Below, one piece after another: positions 25,669 through 34,910 of a stretch of DNA of 64,000 nucleotides. Where the stretch lies: the NCBI RefSeq assembly GCF_001547935.1, contig NZ_AP014635.1, forward strand, positions 1,612,001 to 1,676,000. The letters run 5' to 3'. The notes beneath the pieces were generated by a model, which was given only the letters and a program-made list of their open reading frames with translations, was not told the DNA's origin and made no database searches. Each line of letters begins with the position of its first letter. Position 1 is the first letter of the stretch. The position numbers and the translations under genes are program-made. The DNA comes from Vibrio tritonius (GTDB lineage: Bacteria; Pseudomonadota; Gammaproteobacteria; Enterobacterales; Vibrionaceae).

Positions 25669-27564
25669 ATGTTCACTTATGAGCGAGAATTTATCCGAGC
25701 GCAAGCGGACTCTGCCGGATTTTGGCTGGAGCAAGCATCGAAAATTGATTGGTTTCATCCACCGACCATAGCCATGCAACCCGATAGTTTGGGAATTGAA
25801 CGCTGGTTTAGTGATGGGGTTATGAACACCTGTTGGTTAGCTTTGGATTACCACTGTGAGCAAGGGCGAGGAGAACATACCGCCCTTATTTACGACTCAC
25901 CATTTACTTCTACTAAGCAAACATTCACTTATCTGCAGTTAAGAGATCATGTCGCGCGAGTGGCGGGTATGCTCGCCAATTTGGGCGTTAAAAAGGGTGA
26001 TCGTGTGATCATTTATATGCCCATGGTGCCAGAGGCCGCCATGGCCATGTTGGCTTGTGCTCGGCTCGGGGCTATTCATTCTGTGGTGTTTGGTGGGTTT
26101 GCGCCCAACGAACTGGCGATTCGTATCGAGGATGCGGAGCCTAAAGTGATTCTCACTGCGTCATGTGGGTTGGAGATCAATAAAATCATCAATTACAAAC
26201 CACTCGTGGATCGAGCCATCTTAGAAAGTCGGCATAAGCCAAATAAAGTAGTGGTACTGCAGCGTAAAGAACAACCATGTGATATCCACCCGCAGCGCGA
26301 TGTTGATTGGCATCATGCCATCGCTAAAGCACTGCCACACGCCTGTGTGCCAGTGCTCGCAACCGATCCGCTTTATATCCTTTATACATCAGGCACCACC
26401 GGCAAACCCAAAGGGGTGGTGCGTGACAATGGTGGACATGCAGTGGCACTCAAATATTCCATGACGGCGGTGTACAACCAACCGCGAGATGGGGTGTTTT
26501 GGGCTGCGTCGGATGTGGGATGGGTTGTAGGGCATTCCTATATCGTCTACGCACCACTGATTCATGGTTGTACGACCTTGCTGTATGAAGGTAAACCGGT
26601 AAAAACACCCGATCCAGGCGCTTTTTGGCGCGTATGTGCAGAACACAAAGTCAATGTGCTGTTTTCCGCTCCCACAGCGTTTCGTGCGATTAAAAAAGAA
26701 GACCCAGAGGGAAATTACGTTCAACCTTATGATTTGTCGGCACTTGACACCATATTTATGGCGGGCGAACGGCTCGATCCTGCGACCTATGATTGGGTGC
26801 GAGATGTCACCCATAAGCGGGTAGTGGATCACTGGTGGCAGACCGAAACGGGGTGGGCGATTGCTTCTAATCCACTCGGTATTGAAGAACTGCCCACTAA
26901 ACCTGGGTCTGCAACGCAACCTATGCCGGGGTTTCATGTTGAAATACTCGATGAGCAAGGAAAGTCGGTCACGAGCTATGTTCAAGGATATGTTGCGTTA
27001 AAACGACCGTTGCCTCCTGGCTGTTTACCGACTATTTGGGGAGATCACGAAAGGTTTGAGAGCGGATATTTAAACCCGTTCCCTGGCTATTATGTGTCTG
27101 GTGATGGTGGGTACCGTGATGAACAAGGCTATTTGTTTATCATGGGGCGCATGGACGATGTGATAAACGTGGCAGGTCATCGTTTATCGACCGGGGAAAT
27201 GGAAGCGATTTTAGGTGAGCACAGCGCTGTTGCCGAATGTGCGGTGGTAGGCGTTCATGATGAGTTAAAAGGTCAGTTGCCGCTGGGTTTAGTGGTGCTG
27301 AAGGATGGCATGAATATGGACGATGAACTTTTGGAGCAAGAGTTGGTTGCGCGAGTTCGTGGTTCGATAGGCGCTTTAGCGTGTTTTAAACACGCCATTG
27401 TGGTTAAACGCCTACCTAAGACGCGTTCGGGGAAAATACTGCGTCGTTCAATAAGACAAATCGCCGATGGTGAAGAGGTTGTTATTCCTTCTACGATTGA
27501 TGACCCAACAAGTTTGGATGAACTGATAGCTCAGTTGGGGAGTTATGCCGACATACCCAAATGA
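25669..27564 (+). CDS. prpE: Propionyl-CoA synthetase PrpE
   Basis: AMP-forming acyl-CoA synthetase of 631 aa that activates propionate. The nucleotide-binding loop is YTSGTTGKPKGVVRDNGGH, the A8 hinge region is GRMDDVINVAGHRLSTGEME, and the C-terminal catalytic lysine lies in LPKTRSGKILRR. The start at 25669 has GGAGG 6 nt upstream. It closes the prpBCDE operon and feeds propionyl-CoA to PrpC. Acetyl-CoA synthetase is the related alternative, but the context and the RDNGGH motif favour PrpE. Confidence 0.94.
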   Translation: MFTYEREFIRAQADSAGFWLEQASKIDWFHPPTIAMQPDSLGIERWFSDGVMNTCWLALDYHCEQGRGEHTALIYDSPFTSTKQTFTYLQLRDHVARVAGMLANLGVKKGDRVIIYMPMVPEAAMAMLACARLGAIHSVVFGGFAPNELAIRIEDAEPKVILTASCGLEINKIINYKPLVDRAILESRHKPNKVVVLQRKEQPCDIHPQRDVDWHHAIAKALPHACVPVLATDPLYILYTSGTTGKPKGVVRDNGGHAVALKYSMTAVYNQPRDGVFWAASDVGWVVGHSYIVYAPLIHGCTTLLYEGKPVKTPDPGAFWRVCAEHKVNVLFSAPTAFRAIKKEDPEGNYVQPYDLSALDTIFMAGERLDPATYDWVRDVTHKRVVDHWWQTETGWAIASNPLGIEELPTKPGSATQPMPGFHVEILDEQGKSVTSYVQGYVALKRPLPPGCLPTIWGDHERFESGYLNPFPGYYVSGDGGYRDEQGYLFIMGRMDDVINVAGHRLSTGEMEAILGEHSAVAECAVVGVHDELKGQLPLGLVVLKDGMNMDDELLEQELVARVRGSIGALACFKHAIVVKRLPKTRSGKILRRSIRQIADGEEVVIPSTIDDPTSLDELIAQLGSYADIPK

Positions 27565-27641
27565 CGAGAAGATGCAGAAGTCAGCGTTTCATCAACGAGT
27601 ACAGATCAAGTTCTATTCTACTCTCATGACAGTGTTATAAA

Positions 27642-27656
27642 AGTGACGCTGTCACT
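27642..27656 (+). other. Hairpin downstream of prpE
   Basis: AGTGAC, loop GCT, GTCACT, followed by ATTTGGTTTT. A weak terminator candidate 78 bp after the prpE stop. Confidence 0.35.
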
Positions 27657-27818
27657 ATTTGGTTTTATGCACACCGTTCAATATTTGATTTAAATATCGT
27701 CAAACCAATGTCTAAACTTGGCAGCTAGCGCATAGAATTGCCTAATAATAGGATGTTTTTTCGTTGAGTATCTTATAAAATCTTTACTCATTATAAGTAT
27801 TGAGCGTCACCACACATC

Positions 27819-28295
27819 ATGTCGCAAATCGATTTTAAAAGTGCTCAAGCGCAACATTTAGAACAGTTAAATGATCTGATGTTTGCTCTTCATGATGAGC
27901 ATCACCACGCGTGCCCTGAGCATTTTAAAACAGCCGAGGAGATTGAACAGGAAAAAAGCATCGCTCGTTATTTGGACGATCCTACATGCTTAGTGTATGT
28001 CGCTTTAGTTAACAGTAATGTGGTTGGTTTTGCGACCGGACATTTTTGTGAGCTTGTTTCAACGGTGAGCAAACCTGTGTTGATGGGCAGTATTGATGAG
28101 TTATATGTGGTACCTGAATACCGAAGTAAAGGGGTCGCCAGCACACTGTGTGCTCGTTTGGAAAAGACAATGCGAGAATATGGAGTGACACAGCTGTTTG
28201 TTGAAGTATGGGATTTTAATACTGGCGCACAAGATTTTTATCAGGATATGGGCTTTACGCAACATATTCATTGGTTAAGAAAGTCAATTAAATAA
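27819..28295 (+). CDS. GNAT acetyltransferase
   Basis: A 158-aa N-acetyltransferase. The acetyl-CoA-binding motif A is visible as IDELYVVPEYRSKGVASTLC (residues ~91-110), followed by the typical C-terminal VEVWDFNTGAQDFYQDMGF. The substrate is unknown. No clear ribosome site precedes the ATG. It is followed after 25 bp by the Nudix-PAP2 gene on the same strand and may share its transcript. Confidence 0.87.
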   Translation: MSQIDFKSAQAQHLEQLNDLMFALHDEHHHACPEHFKTAEEIEQEKSIARYLDDPTCLVYVALVNSNVVGFATGHFCELVSTVSKPVLMGSIDELYVVPEYRSKGVASTLCARLEKTMREYGVTQLFVEVWDFNTGAQDFYQDMGFTQHIHWLRKSIK

Positions 28296-28320
28296 TTGGC
28301 TTATAAGTAGGTAACTATAC

Positions 28321-29796
28321 GTGTTTCAGCGTTTGTTCTTTGTTTTTTTTAGTCTAATGCTCTGGTGTAGCATGACGGCAGTGCAAGCTGGTGAAGTGGC
28401 GCCTTCCAGTGAAGCACGTCCCGGTGCGCTCTGTTTAATTCGTGCCGATGATAAATTGGTGATAACAAAAGAGATCATTACTCAAAAGCTCTCTTTACCC
28501 GGTGGCGTTATTGAAGCGGGTGAAACGGCCCCTCAGGCAGCGCAACGCGAAACTTGGGAAGAGACTGGCATGGTCGTAGAGGTCGGTCAGATATTAGGTT
28601 ACACCGATACTGCGGTGGTTTTTGATTGTATTGGGCAATCTGACCTCTTAGTTTATGCTCCCGATAACCATTTGGGCGGGCACACTTTACCTATTTGGGT
28701 AGCGCCACATTATGGAATTGAAACCTCTGGAGCGATGTTGATTGCTCCAGAACGAGTTGATAGCTCGCAATATCGCTTCCCTAAACAATGGTCACAGATT
28801 ACCTCCTTTTTCCATCAGGCAAGCTCACAACCAACACGAACAGTGACAGATTTGATGCAGATCGCCCCGTGGACCAACCAAGTTGAATTGCATTGGATGG
28901 CGACAGTACAAACTTGGATAACAGCCTTACCCGATTGGTTGGGTAAGTTGACAAGTGGCATACTGTTAATGGGGAATACATTTGCCAGTCCGATCGTGGC
29001 GATGATTATCTTCCCCTTTTTGTTTGTTTGGTTGAGTAGACAAGTGGCACTCAAACTGTTTTTCAGTATGGCGTTTACTTCTATTGTGTGTTTGCTACTG
29101 CAACAAGCTCTTGCCAGTCCAAGACCTTATGTATATTTGCCTACCTTACAAAAAATCACGGATTACGGTTACAGTCTACCGAGTGTGCTCACTGCGATTT
29201 TAACCTGTGCAGGGTTCCTTTTATGGCAAGAGCGTGATCGTATTGAGTGGCCACATTGGTTAAGTGTGTTGTTAGGTATCACAGCGTGGCAGTTCTTAGC
29301 GCAGTTTTATGCTGGAAACGCGTTTCTCACCGATATGTGGTTAGGCGGCATTTTAGGTATGATTGTGGCGTGGAACATTTATCAACTAGAACAGCGTACA
29401 GAATTTGATTTTAACCGTTTACTCAATGGCTACCCTTTATGGCTGGGGCTGTTTGGGATTGATGTGGTACTCACTTTTATGTGGCCAACGCCCGAGTTTC
29501 GCGCGTGGTCGGCAGTATTGTTTGCCGTGAGCGTTGGTATGTGGTTAGCAAAAGATCATCACCGTGAATTCACAATACGTTACGCTGCGATCGTTGCAAT
29601 AGCAATGGTTGTCGGCTACCAACTCATGGTGGGGTTAAGTAGCTTGGTAACGTCGAGTGGTTCATGGTCTTTGCTGACTTACATTCTTAAATACCTAGTG
29701 GTTGCTACTATTTTTATGACCGGTTATTTTGGAATTGAAGTGAGCAAATTAACGAGTAGGTTACAGCGGATAACAACAAAAAAAATCGATGCGTAA
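28321..29796 (+). CDS. Secreted Nudix domain fused to degenerate PAP2 membrane domain
   Basis: A 491-aa fusion. Residues 1-24 form a signal peptide (LFFVFFSLMLWCSMTAVQA). Residues 33-165 are a Nudix domain with an intact box (G62, E68, REtwEEtGM 76-84), predicted to lie in the periplasm. From about 205 to 475 there are several membrane helices resembling a PAP2 phosphatase. The PAP2 motifs are broken: the Lys of K-x6-RP is Gln (RP at 268-269 kept), PSGH is PSVL (287-290), and SR-x5-H-x3-D reads with AQ, Ala and Asp338. So the phosphatase is probably dead, while the Nudix part may be active. Bifunctional Nudix/PAP2 names are used for vibrio proteins as far as I recall. The start is GTG with AGGT upstream. 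Confidence 0.85.
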   Translation: MFQRLFFVFFSLMLWCSMTAVQAGEVAPSSEARPGALCLIRADDKLVITKEIITQKLSLPGGVIEAGETAPQAAQRETWEETGMVVEVGQILGYTDTAVVFDCIGQSDLLVYAPDNHLGGHTLPIWVAPHYGIETSGAMLIAPERVDSSQYRFPKQWSQITSFFHQASSQPTRTVTDLMQIAPWTNQVELHWMATVQTWITALPDWLGKLTSGILLMGNTFASPIVAMIIFPFLFVWLSRQVALKLFFSMAFTSIVCLLLQQALASPRPYVYLPTLQKITDYGYSLPSVLTAILTCAGFLLWQERDRIEWPHWLSVLLGITAWQFLAQFYAGNAFLTDMWLGGILGMIVAWNIYQLEQRTEFDFNRLLNGYPLWLGLFGIDVVLTFMWPTPEFRAWSAVLFAVSVGMWLAKDHHREFTIRYAAIVAIAMVVGYQLMVGLSSLVTSSGSWSLLTYILKYLVVATIFMTGYFGIEVSKLTSRLQRITTKKIDA

Positions 29797-29810
29797 GCAT
29801 CGATTTTTTC
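29783..29810 (+). terminator. Bidirectional terminator overlapping the Nudix-PAP2 stop codon
   Basis: ATCGATGC, loop GTAA, GCATCGAT, with A-run before and TTTTTT after. The TAA stop codon lies in the loop. It serves the converging EAL gene as well. Confidence 0.9.
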
Positions 29811-29830
29811 TTCCACAGATAACGGATCTT

Positions 29831-31339
29831 TTACTCAACAGTTTTCTTCAGTTGATCGACCACTGAGCCAATGTCCATCGGTCTCGAATGTAAATAACCC
29901 TGTTGATAGCCCACATCTAATTTTTTTAAATACTCTGACTGAGCTTGGGTTTCTACACCTTCAGCAATCATATCCACATCAAGGCGATGTCCTAAGTCAA
30001 TAATGGAATTGAGCACCGGCGTACTTCCTGAATCGATTCCTATCGTATCAATAAAACATTTATCTATTTTTAAATAATCGAACTCAATATTTTGCAATAC
30101 AGATAGCGCTGTTCGGCCAATACCAAAATCATCAATTGCAATATGTACTTTGGCTTGGCGTAATTCTGAAAGAACTTTTTGTCCTTGCTGTTCCAGTAAC
30201 TGACGTTCCGTAATTTCTGCCACTAGCTGAATACCTAATGTGGCAAACTTAGAGGCGAACTCTTTTAAGTTAGTAATATTATCTGAGTGCTCAAGATAGC
30301 TTGGTGGCAAGTTAATGCTTAAATGCAGAGATGTCTGCACGGGCATGTTTTTCCAATCTTCCCACGCTTGTTCTAGAACATATTCCGTTAAGCGCGTAAT
30401 AATGCCACTTTTTTCTGCGACTTTGACAAAGTGCTCTGGGCTGATAAAACCATGCTTCGGGTTAAACCAGCGTATTAGTGATTCATAGCCATGAAGCGTA
30501 CCATCGTCACTTGCTACGATGGGTTGATAAACTAAAAACAGTTCATGTCGGCGTAGGCCACGTTTGAGCTCTTCTACCAGATCATGGCGATGGCGCATCC
30601 ATAAAAATCCCAGTAGTGCCATGCTCGACAATACCAAAGAAAGCAACAGTGCACTGAACAGGTATAAGGTCAGGTTTTGACCGACAAACCGCCAACTAGG
30701 GGTAAGAGTTAAGGTGTAGCCGTAGTGATGTGAGGCGTAAACAACTGTGTAACGTGATTCGGTTACTTTTGCATCAATGGGAAGGGTGCGATCATGAATA
30801 GTAAGTAGCACTGCATTAAGACGATCATCAGTATGAAACGGCAGCTTTTCCAGCAGATACTCACTGCTTACGAGGGTTAAGATCCCAATGTCGGGATTAT
30901 CAAGTTTGGCATCTTCAATTAGTAACGTTGTAATCTCTGGTGCGGAAATTAGATCCACCAATAACTCAATGGTACGCATCTGACCATTGTGAAGACGACT
31001 TTTGATGTTTTTTTCCATAATCCCGCGTTTGGATGAGCAAACGATCTCTCCATTTTTTACGTAAAAGAGTTCGCGAATTGTGGAGTCAAATAAAAACTGT
31101 TGATGTAATTCGTCACAATTAATTGGGTATGCCAACAACGATTGATTGGTTTTATGTATATTTTCTATGAATGTATCAATGTTGTTCACACGTTGCTGTG
31201 CGATGCCAATAAGCTGATTTTGGATGCTACTCACCGACTCAAGGTAACCAAGTAACAGCAAAAAAGGAATTGGTAAAAGATAAAGCATAAGCAACCGCTT
31301 GACTATTAAGTGTCTAACGGTAGGTTTTTTTATTAGCAT
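29831..31339 (-). CDS. CSS-motif EAL-domain c-di-GMP phosphodiesterase
   Basis: Membrane c-di-GMP phosphodiesterase of 502 aa. An N-terminal membrane helix (LLMLYLLPIPFLLLLGYLES) and a second one at about 220-245 bracket a periplasmic CSS-type sensor domain with two cysteine sites (NCDELHQQF and IVCSSKRG). Proteins of this type sense the redox state of the periplasm. The EAL domain fills the C-terminal half and keeps the catalytic set: GYESLIRW, LSINLPPSYL, EITERQ, AIDDFGIG, LKIDKCFID, AEGVETQ and QQGYLHSRP. It is divergent from the tyrosine degradation operon and probably monocistronic. Confidence 0.92.
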   Translation of the reverse strand: MLIKKPTVRHLIVKRLLMLYLLPIPFLLLLGYLESVSSIQNQLIGIAQQRVNNIDTFIENIHKTNQSLLAYPINCDELHQQFLFDSTIRELFYVKNGEIVCSSKRGIMEKNIKSRLHNGQMRTIELLVDLISAPEITTLLIEDAKLDNPDIGILTLVSSEYLLEKLPFHTDDRLNAVLLTIHDRTLPIDAKVTESRYTVVYASHHYGYTLTLTPSWRFVGQNLTLYLFSALLLSLVLSSMALLGFLWMRHRHDLVEELKRGLRRHELFLVYQPIVASDDGTLHGYESLIRWFNPKHGFISPEHFVKVAEKSGIITRLTEYVLEQAWEDWKNMPVQTSLHLSINLPPSYLEHSDNITNLKEFASKFATLGIQLVAEITERQLLEQQGQKVLSELRQAKVHIAIDDFGIGRTALSVLQNIEFDYLKIDKCFIDTIGIDSGSTPVLNSIIDLGHRLDVDMIAEGVETQAQSEYLKKLDVGYQQGYLHSRPMDIGSVVDQLKKTVE

Positions 31340-31571
31340 TAGAATCCATTCGTCTCATCTGTGAAACTAATTTGTCGGATTGCAGTATAAGCGAGACATG
31401 ATGCATAACCAAGGGTTTGAATATGTTTTTAGTTATCATCTTAAGTGGTATGACCATTAATTAGAGTTAACGCTCCATTTGATTGGTTGATATATTTTGT
31501 GTTGTGTTCGAAATAAGATAAATTAATAACCATATGATTTATAATGATTTTATTGGATGCAATCGAGTGAC

Positions 31572-31589
31572 TGTAAAGTAATTTTTCCA
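31572..31589. promoter_or_regulatory. Candidate TyrR box upstream of hppD
   Basis: TGTAAA-GTAATT-TTTCCA matches the TyrR consensus TGTAAA-N6-TTTACA at 11 of 12 positions and keeps the essential G-N14-C pair. It lies about 100 bp before the hppD ATG. Since tyrR is about 20 kb away in this window, direct control by tyrosine is likely but not shown. Confidence 0.6.
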
Positions 31590-31593
31590 TTTA

Positions 31594-31620
31594 GTATTTA
31601 TTCACTGAGTAAATAAATAC
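31594..31620. promoter_or_regulatory. Near-perfect dyad upstream of hppD
   Basis: GTATTTATTCAC and GTAAATAAATAC form a 12-bp inverted repeat (11 of 12) around TGA, four bp after the TyrR box and 70 bp before hppD. It could be a second operator or overlap the promoter. The rest of the 351-bp gap between the EAL gene and hppD shows no gene. Confidence 0.4.
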
Positions 31621-31690
31621 AGTGGGAATGTTTCTTTTTTCTCACTTCTCTTCCAGCCTTATTACAGTGAAGCGGTGAGGAGTATTAAAA

Positions 31691-32764
31691 ATGAAATTCG
31701 ATGAAAACCCTTTAGGTACCGATGGTTTTGAATTTGTTGAATATACAGCAGTATCTCCGGAACAAATAAGTTCACTTAAAGAATTATTCACCCAAATGGG
31801 CTTTGCTGAAATTGCCAAGCATCGCTCTAAAGAGGCTTGGTTGTATCGCCAAGGAGAAATTCAATTTATTGTGAATGCCGATCCTCGCAGCCAAGCGCGG
31901 CAATTTGCGGCGATACATGGTCCTTCCGTGTGTGGCATGGCGTTTCGTGTACGAGATGCTGCAACAGCCTTTGATTACGCCTGTAATCATGGAGCCAGCG
32001 CCTACAAGGGCGAAATAGGGCCGATGGAACTCAACATTCCTGCCATTTTAGGTGTTGGCGGTAGTGTCATCTATTTTGTTGACCGTTATGGTGAACACTC
32101 TATCTACGATGTGGATTTTGTGTTTTATCCCGATTATCGGGAGCGACTCGCGACCGTGAATACTGGTTTACTTTGTGTGGATCATCTTACTCATAATGTC
32201 ATGCGTGGCCATATGGATGAATGGGCTGAGTTTTATGAACGTATTGGTAATTTTCGTGAAGTTCGCCATTTTGATATTGAAGGCAAATATACCGGCCTTC
32301 TAAGCCGAGCAATGACGTCCCCATGCGGGAAAATTCGAATTCCAATTAATGAATCGCGCGATGATCAATCGCAGGTAGAAGAATTTATCCGTCAATACAA
32401 TGGTGAGGGAATTCAACATATTGCGCTATCCACGAATAACATTTATCAGTCGGTGAAGACTTTACGCAAACTGGGCATGCGCTTTATGGTTACTCCTGAT
32501 ACGTATTACGAGCAGATAGATAAACGTGTTAGTACACACCAAGAAGATGTTGAACAACTCAAAGCACTCAATATCCTCATTGATGGAGATGCAGAAACTG
32601 ATGGCATTTTGCTGCAGATTTTTACGGAAACAGTTATCGGCCCGGTCTTTTTCGAAATCATTCAACGTAAAGGAAATAGCGGTTTTGGGGAGGGGAATTT
32701 CCGCGCGTTATTTGAATCGATTGAAGAGGATCAAGTCCGCCGCGGGGTGATCGACAATGCCTAA
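31691..32764 (+). CDS. hppD: 4-hydroxyphenylpyruvate dioxygenase
   Basis: Fe(II) enzyme that converts 4-hydroxyphenylpyruvate to homogentisate, the first committed step of tyrosine degradation. It is 357 aa, the normal bacterial size. The metal ligands of the C-terminal vicinal-oxygen-chelate domain are visible: His in VDHLTHNV, His in GIQHIALST, and Glu in FFEIIQRKGNSGFGEGNF. AGGAG lies 8 nt before the ATG. First gene of hppD-hmgA-fahA-maiA; it overlaps hmgA by 8 bp. Confidence 0.96.
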   Translation: MKFDENPLGTDGFEFVEYTAVSPEQISSLKELFTQMGFAEIAKHRSKEAWLYRQGEIQFIVNADPRSQARQFAAIHGPSVCGMAFRVRDAATAFDYACNHGASAYKGEIGPMELNIPAILGVGGSVIYFVDRYGEHSIYDVDFVFYPDYRERLATVNTGLLCVDHLTHNVMRGHMDEWAEFYERIGNFREVRHFDIEGKYTGLLSRAMTSPCGKIRIPINESRDDQSQVEEFIRQYNGEGIQHIALSTNNIYQSVKTLRKLGMRFMVTPDTYYEQIDKRVSTHQEDVEQLKALNILIDGDAETDGILLQIFTETVIGPVFFEIIQRKGNSGFGEGNFRALFESIEEDQVRRGVIDNA

Positions 32765-33884
32765 TCGAATTTGGTATCCACATCAAGAAGGGATCTGCTC
32801 TAAACAAGCGCACGCCGACTTTCCAGAGCAAACCTTTGAAAGAGAAGCGGGTCGCGATGGATTTTATGGTCCAGCGAGCCATTTTCATCATCGTCACGCA
32901 CCTACTGGCTGGAGTGATTGGCAAGGGGATTTACGCCCAAGAGCCTTCGATTTTACAAAGTTAGAATGCGCCTTGCAGGGCTCTCCTTGGAGCGTACCTA
33001 CCTTACTGCACAACGACCAATGCAAAATTCGCTTTTGGCAGATAAGCCAGTCAATGGAAACGCTGGTGCGTAATGCTGATGGCGATGAACTGTTGTTTAT
33101 TCATGCCGGTGAAGGTGAGTTCTACTGTGATTATGGGCATTTAACGGTGACACAAGGGGATTATGTTTTGATCCCACGAGGAACGCTATGGCGCATCGAT
33201 GTAAGCCAATCTTTAGCCATTCTAATGGTTGAAAACAGTAATGGGCGCTTTGGATTGCCTGATAAAGGTTTGGTCGGTAATCATGCGATTTTTGATCCGG
33301 CCATCTTGCGCGTGCCGGCTATCAATGATGCTTTTCGTGACCAATACAGTGAACAAACCACTCATGTATCGGTTAAGCGGGGTGATACGCTTTCAACCAT
33401 CACGTATCCGTTTAACCCTCTTGATGCGGTGGGATGGCATGGCGATTTAAGTGTCGTGAGCCTCAACTGGCGTGATATTCGCCCTCTCATGTCTCATCGC
33501 TATCATTTGCCTCCTTCGGCACACACTACTTTTGTTGCTGATGGTTTTGTCGTATGTACCTTTGTGCCTCGCCCTGTAGAATCTGACGATAGGGCGCTAA
33601 AAGTGCCGTTTTACCACAGTAATGATGATTATGATGAAGTCCTTTTTTATCATCATGGGCAATTCTTTAGCCGCGATAATATTCATCCAGGCATGGTGAC
33701 TTTTCATCCTGCTGGGTTTACGCATGGTCCACATCCTAAAGCGTATCAAAAAGCACAAACTCAACCTGCCACTTTTATTGATGAGGTGGCGGTAATGATA
33801 GATACGCGCAATGCACTTAGATTTACTCAAGATGCGAAAAACATCGAAGTTGAAGATTATGTGAACAGTTGGCGAATTGGCTGA
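32757..33884 (+). CDS. hmgA: Homogentisate 1,2-dioxygenase
   Basis: Fe(II) enzyme that opens homogentisate to 4-maleylacetoacetate. The 375-aa form is shorter than the roughly 430-aa enzyme of Pseudomonas or mammals, as is usual in vibrios. The cupin core with the likely ligands is in FYHSNDDYDEVLFYHHGQF and FHPAGFTHGPHP. An intact gene implies that this strain does not accumulate pyomelanin from homogentisate. It overlaps hppD by 8 bp. Confidence 0.94.
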   Translation: MPNRIWYPHQEGICSKQAHADFPEQTFEREAGRDGFYGPASHFHHRHAPTGWSDWQGDLRPRAFDFTKLECALQGSPWSVPTLLHNDQCKIRFWQISQSMETLVRNADGDELLFIHAGEGEFYCDYGHLTVTQGDYVLIPRGTLWRIDVSQSLAILMVENSNGRFGLPDKGLVGNHAIFDPAILRVPAINDAFRDQYSEQTTHVSVKRGDTLSTITYPFNPLDAVGWHGDLSVVSLNWRDIRPLMSHRYHLPPSAHTTFVADGFVVCTFVPRPVESDDRALKVPFYHSNDDYDEVLFYHHGQFFSRDNIHPGMVTFHPAGFTHGPHPKAYQKAQTQPATFIDEVAVMIDTRNALRFTQDAKNIEVEDYVNSWRIG

Positions 33885-33898
33885 TCTAAGGAGCGCGT

Positions 33899-34906
33899 AT
33901 GAAGCTGGCAACTTTAAAAAATGCTCAACGGGACGGTAAATTGGTCGTTGTAAATCGAGATCTTACTCGTTACGTGGCGGTACCCGAAATTGCACATTCA
34001 TTACAAGAGGCTCTGGATAACTGGGATAAAGTCGAGAGTCCACTACTCGACATATACCAAGAACTCAATGCAGGTAAGCGGTCCGATGCCCATGATTTTG
34101 ACTCACAACGATGTCATTCACCGTTACCGAGATCGTTTCATTGGGCAGATGGTTCCGCTTATGTTCATCATGTGGAATTAGTTCGTAAGGCGCGCGGAGC
34201 CGAAATGCCGCCTAGCTTTTGGACGGATCCGCTTATGTATCAAGGGGGGAGTGATACTTTTCTTGCACCAATGGATGATATCGTTCTTCGTGATACGACT
34301 TGGGGGCTGGATTTTGAAGGGGAAGTTGCGGTTATTACGGATGATGTTCCTCAGGGATGCAGTCAAGAACAAGCCGCGCAGGCGATTAAATTATTGATGT
34401 TGGTGAATGATGTTTCTTTACGTGAGTTAATTCCAGGGGAGCTCGCAAAGGGGTTTGGCTTTTATCAATCAAAACCCTCGTCTTCATTTAGTCCTGTAGC
34501 AGTAACGCCCGATGAGTTGGAGGGGGTATGGGCAGATGGACGAGTGATGCTGCCATTGGTTAGCACACTCAATGACGTTGTCTTTGGGCGGCCAGAGGCC
34601 GGTAAGGACATGACGTTTAATTTTCCTCAATTGATTTGTCACGCTGCTAAAACGAGAGCATTGTCTGCTGGTACGATTATTGGCTCAGGTACGGTATCGA
34701 ATGTTCAACCAGAAGATGACAGTAGCCTAGTTGCCAATGGAGGCGTGGGGTATTCCTGTATTGCAGAAAGACGCATGATTGAAATTCTGCAATGGGGCCA
34801 CCCACAAACACACTTTTTACAGCCAGGAGATAACATTCGTCTTGAAATGCTCGATTCTAAAGGGCTATCCATTTTTGGAGCTATAAACCAACGAGTCGTG
34901 GAGTAA
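33899..34906 (+). CDS. fahA: Fumarylacetoacetase
   Basis: Hydrolyses 4-fumarylacetoacetate to fumarate and acetoacetate, the last step of tyrosine breakdown. The 335-aa protein has the FAH fold, with the Mg-binding acidic residues in LDFEGEVAVITDD and the conserved GTIIGSGTVSN. It starts 14 bp after hmgA with AAGGAG upstream, and its own 3' end contains the ribosome site of maiA. Confidence 0.93.
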   Translation: MKLATLKNAQRDGKLVVVNRDLTRYVAVPEIAHSLQEALDNWDKVESPLLDIYQELNAGKRSDAHDFDSQRCHSPLPRSFHWADGSAYVHHVELVRKARGAEMPPSFWTDPLMYQGGSDTFLAPMDDIVLRDTTWGLDFEGEVAVITDDVPQGCSQEQAAQAIKLLMLVNDVSLRELIPGELAKGFGFYQSKPSSSFSPVAVTPDELEGVWADGRVMLPLVSTLNDVVFGRPEAGKDMTFNFPQLICHAAKTRALSAGTIIGSGTVSNVQPEDDSSLVANGGVGYSCIAERRMIEILQWGHPQTHFLQPGDNIRLEMLDSKGLSIFGAINQRVVE

Positions 34907-34910
34907 CGCT

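Noticed and set aside
26389..26985. 198-codon minus-strand frame inside prpE
   Set aside because: Antisense to a fully conserved enzyme; composition is that of a shadow frame.
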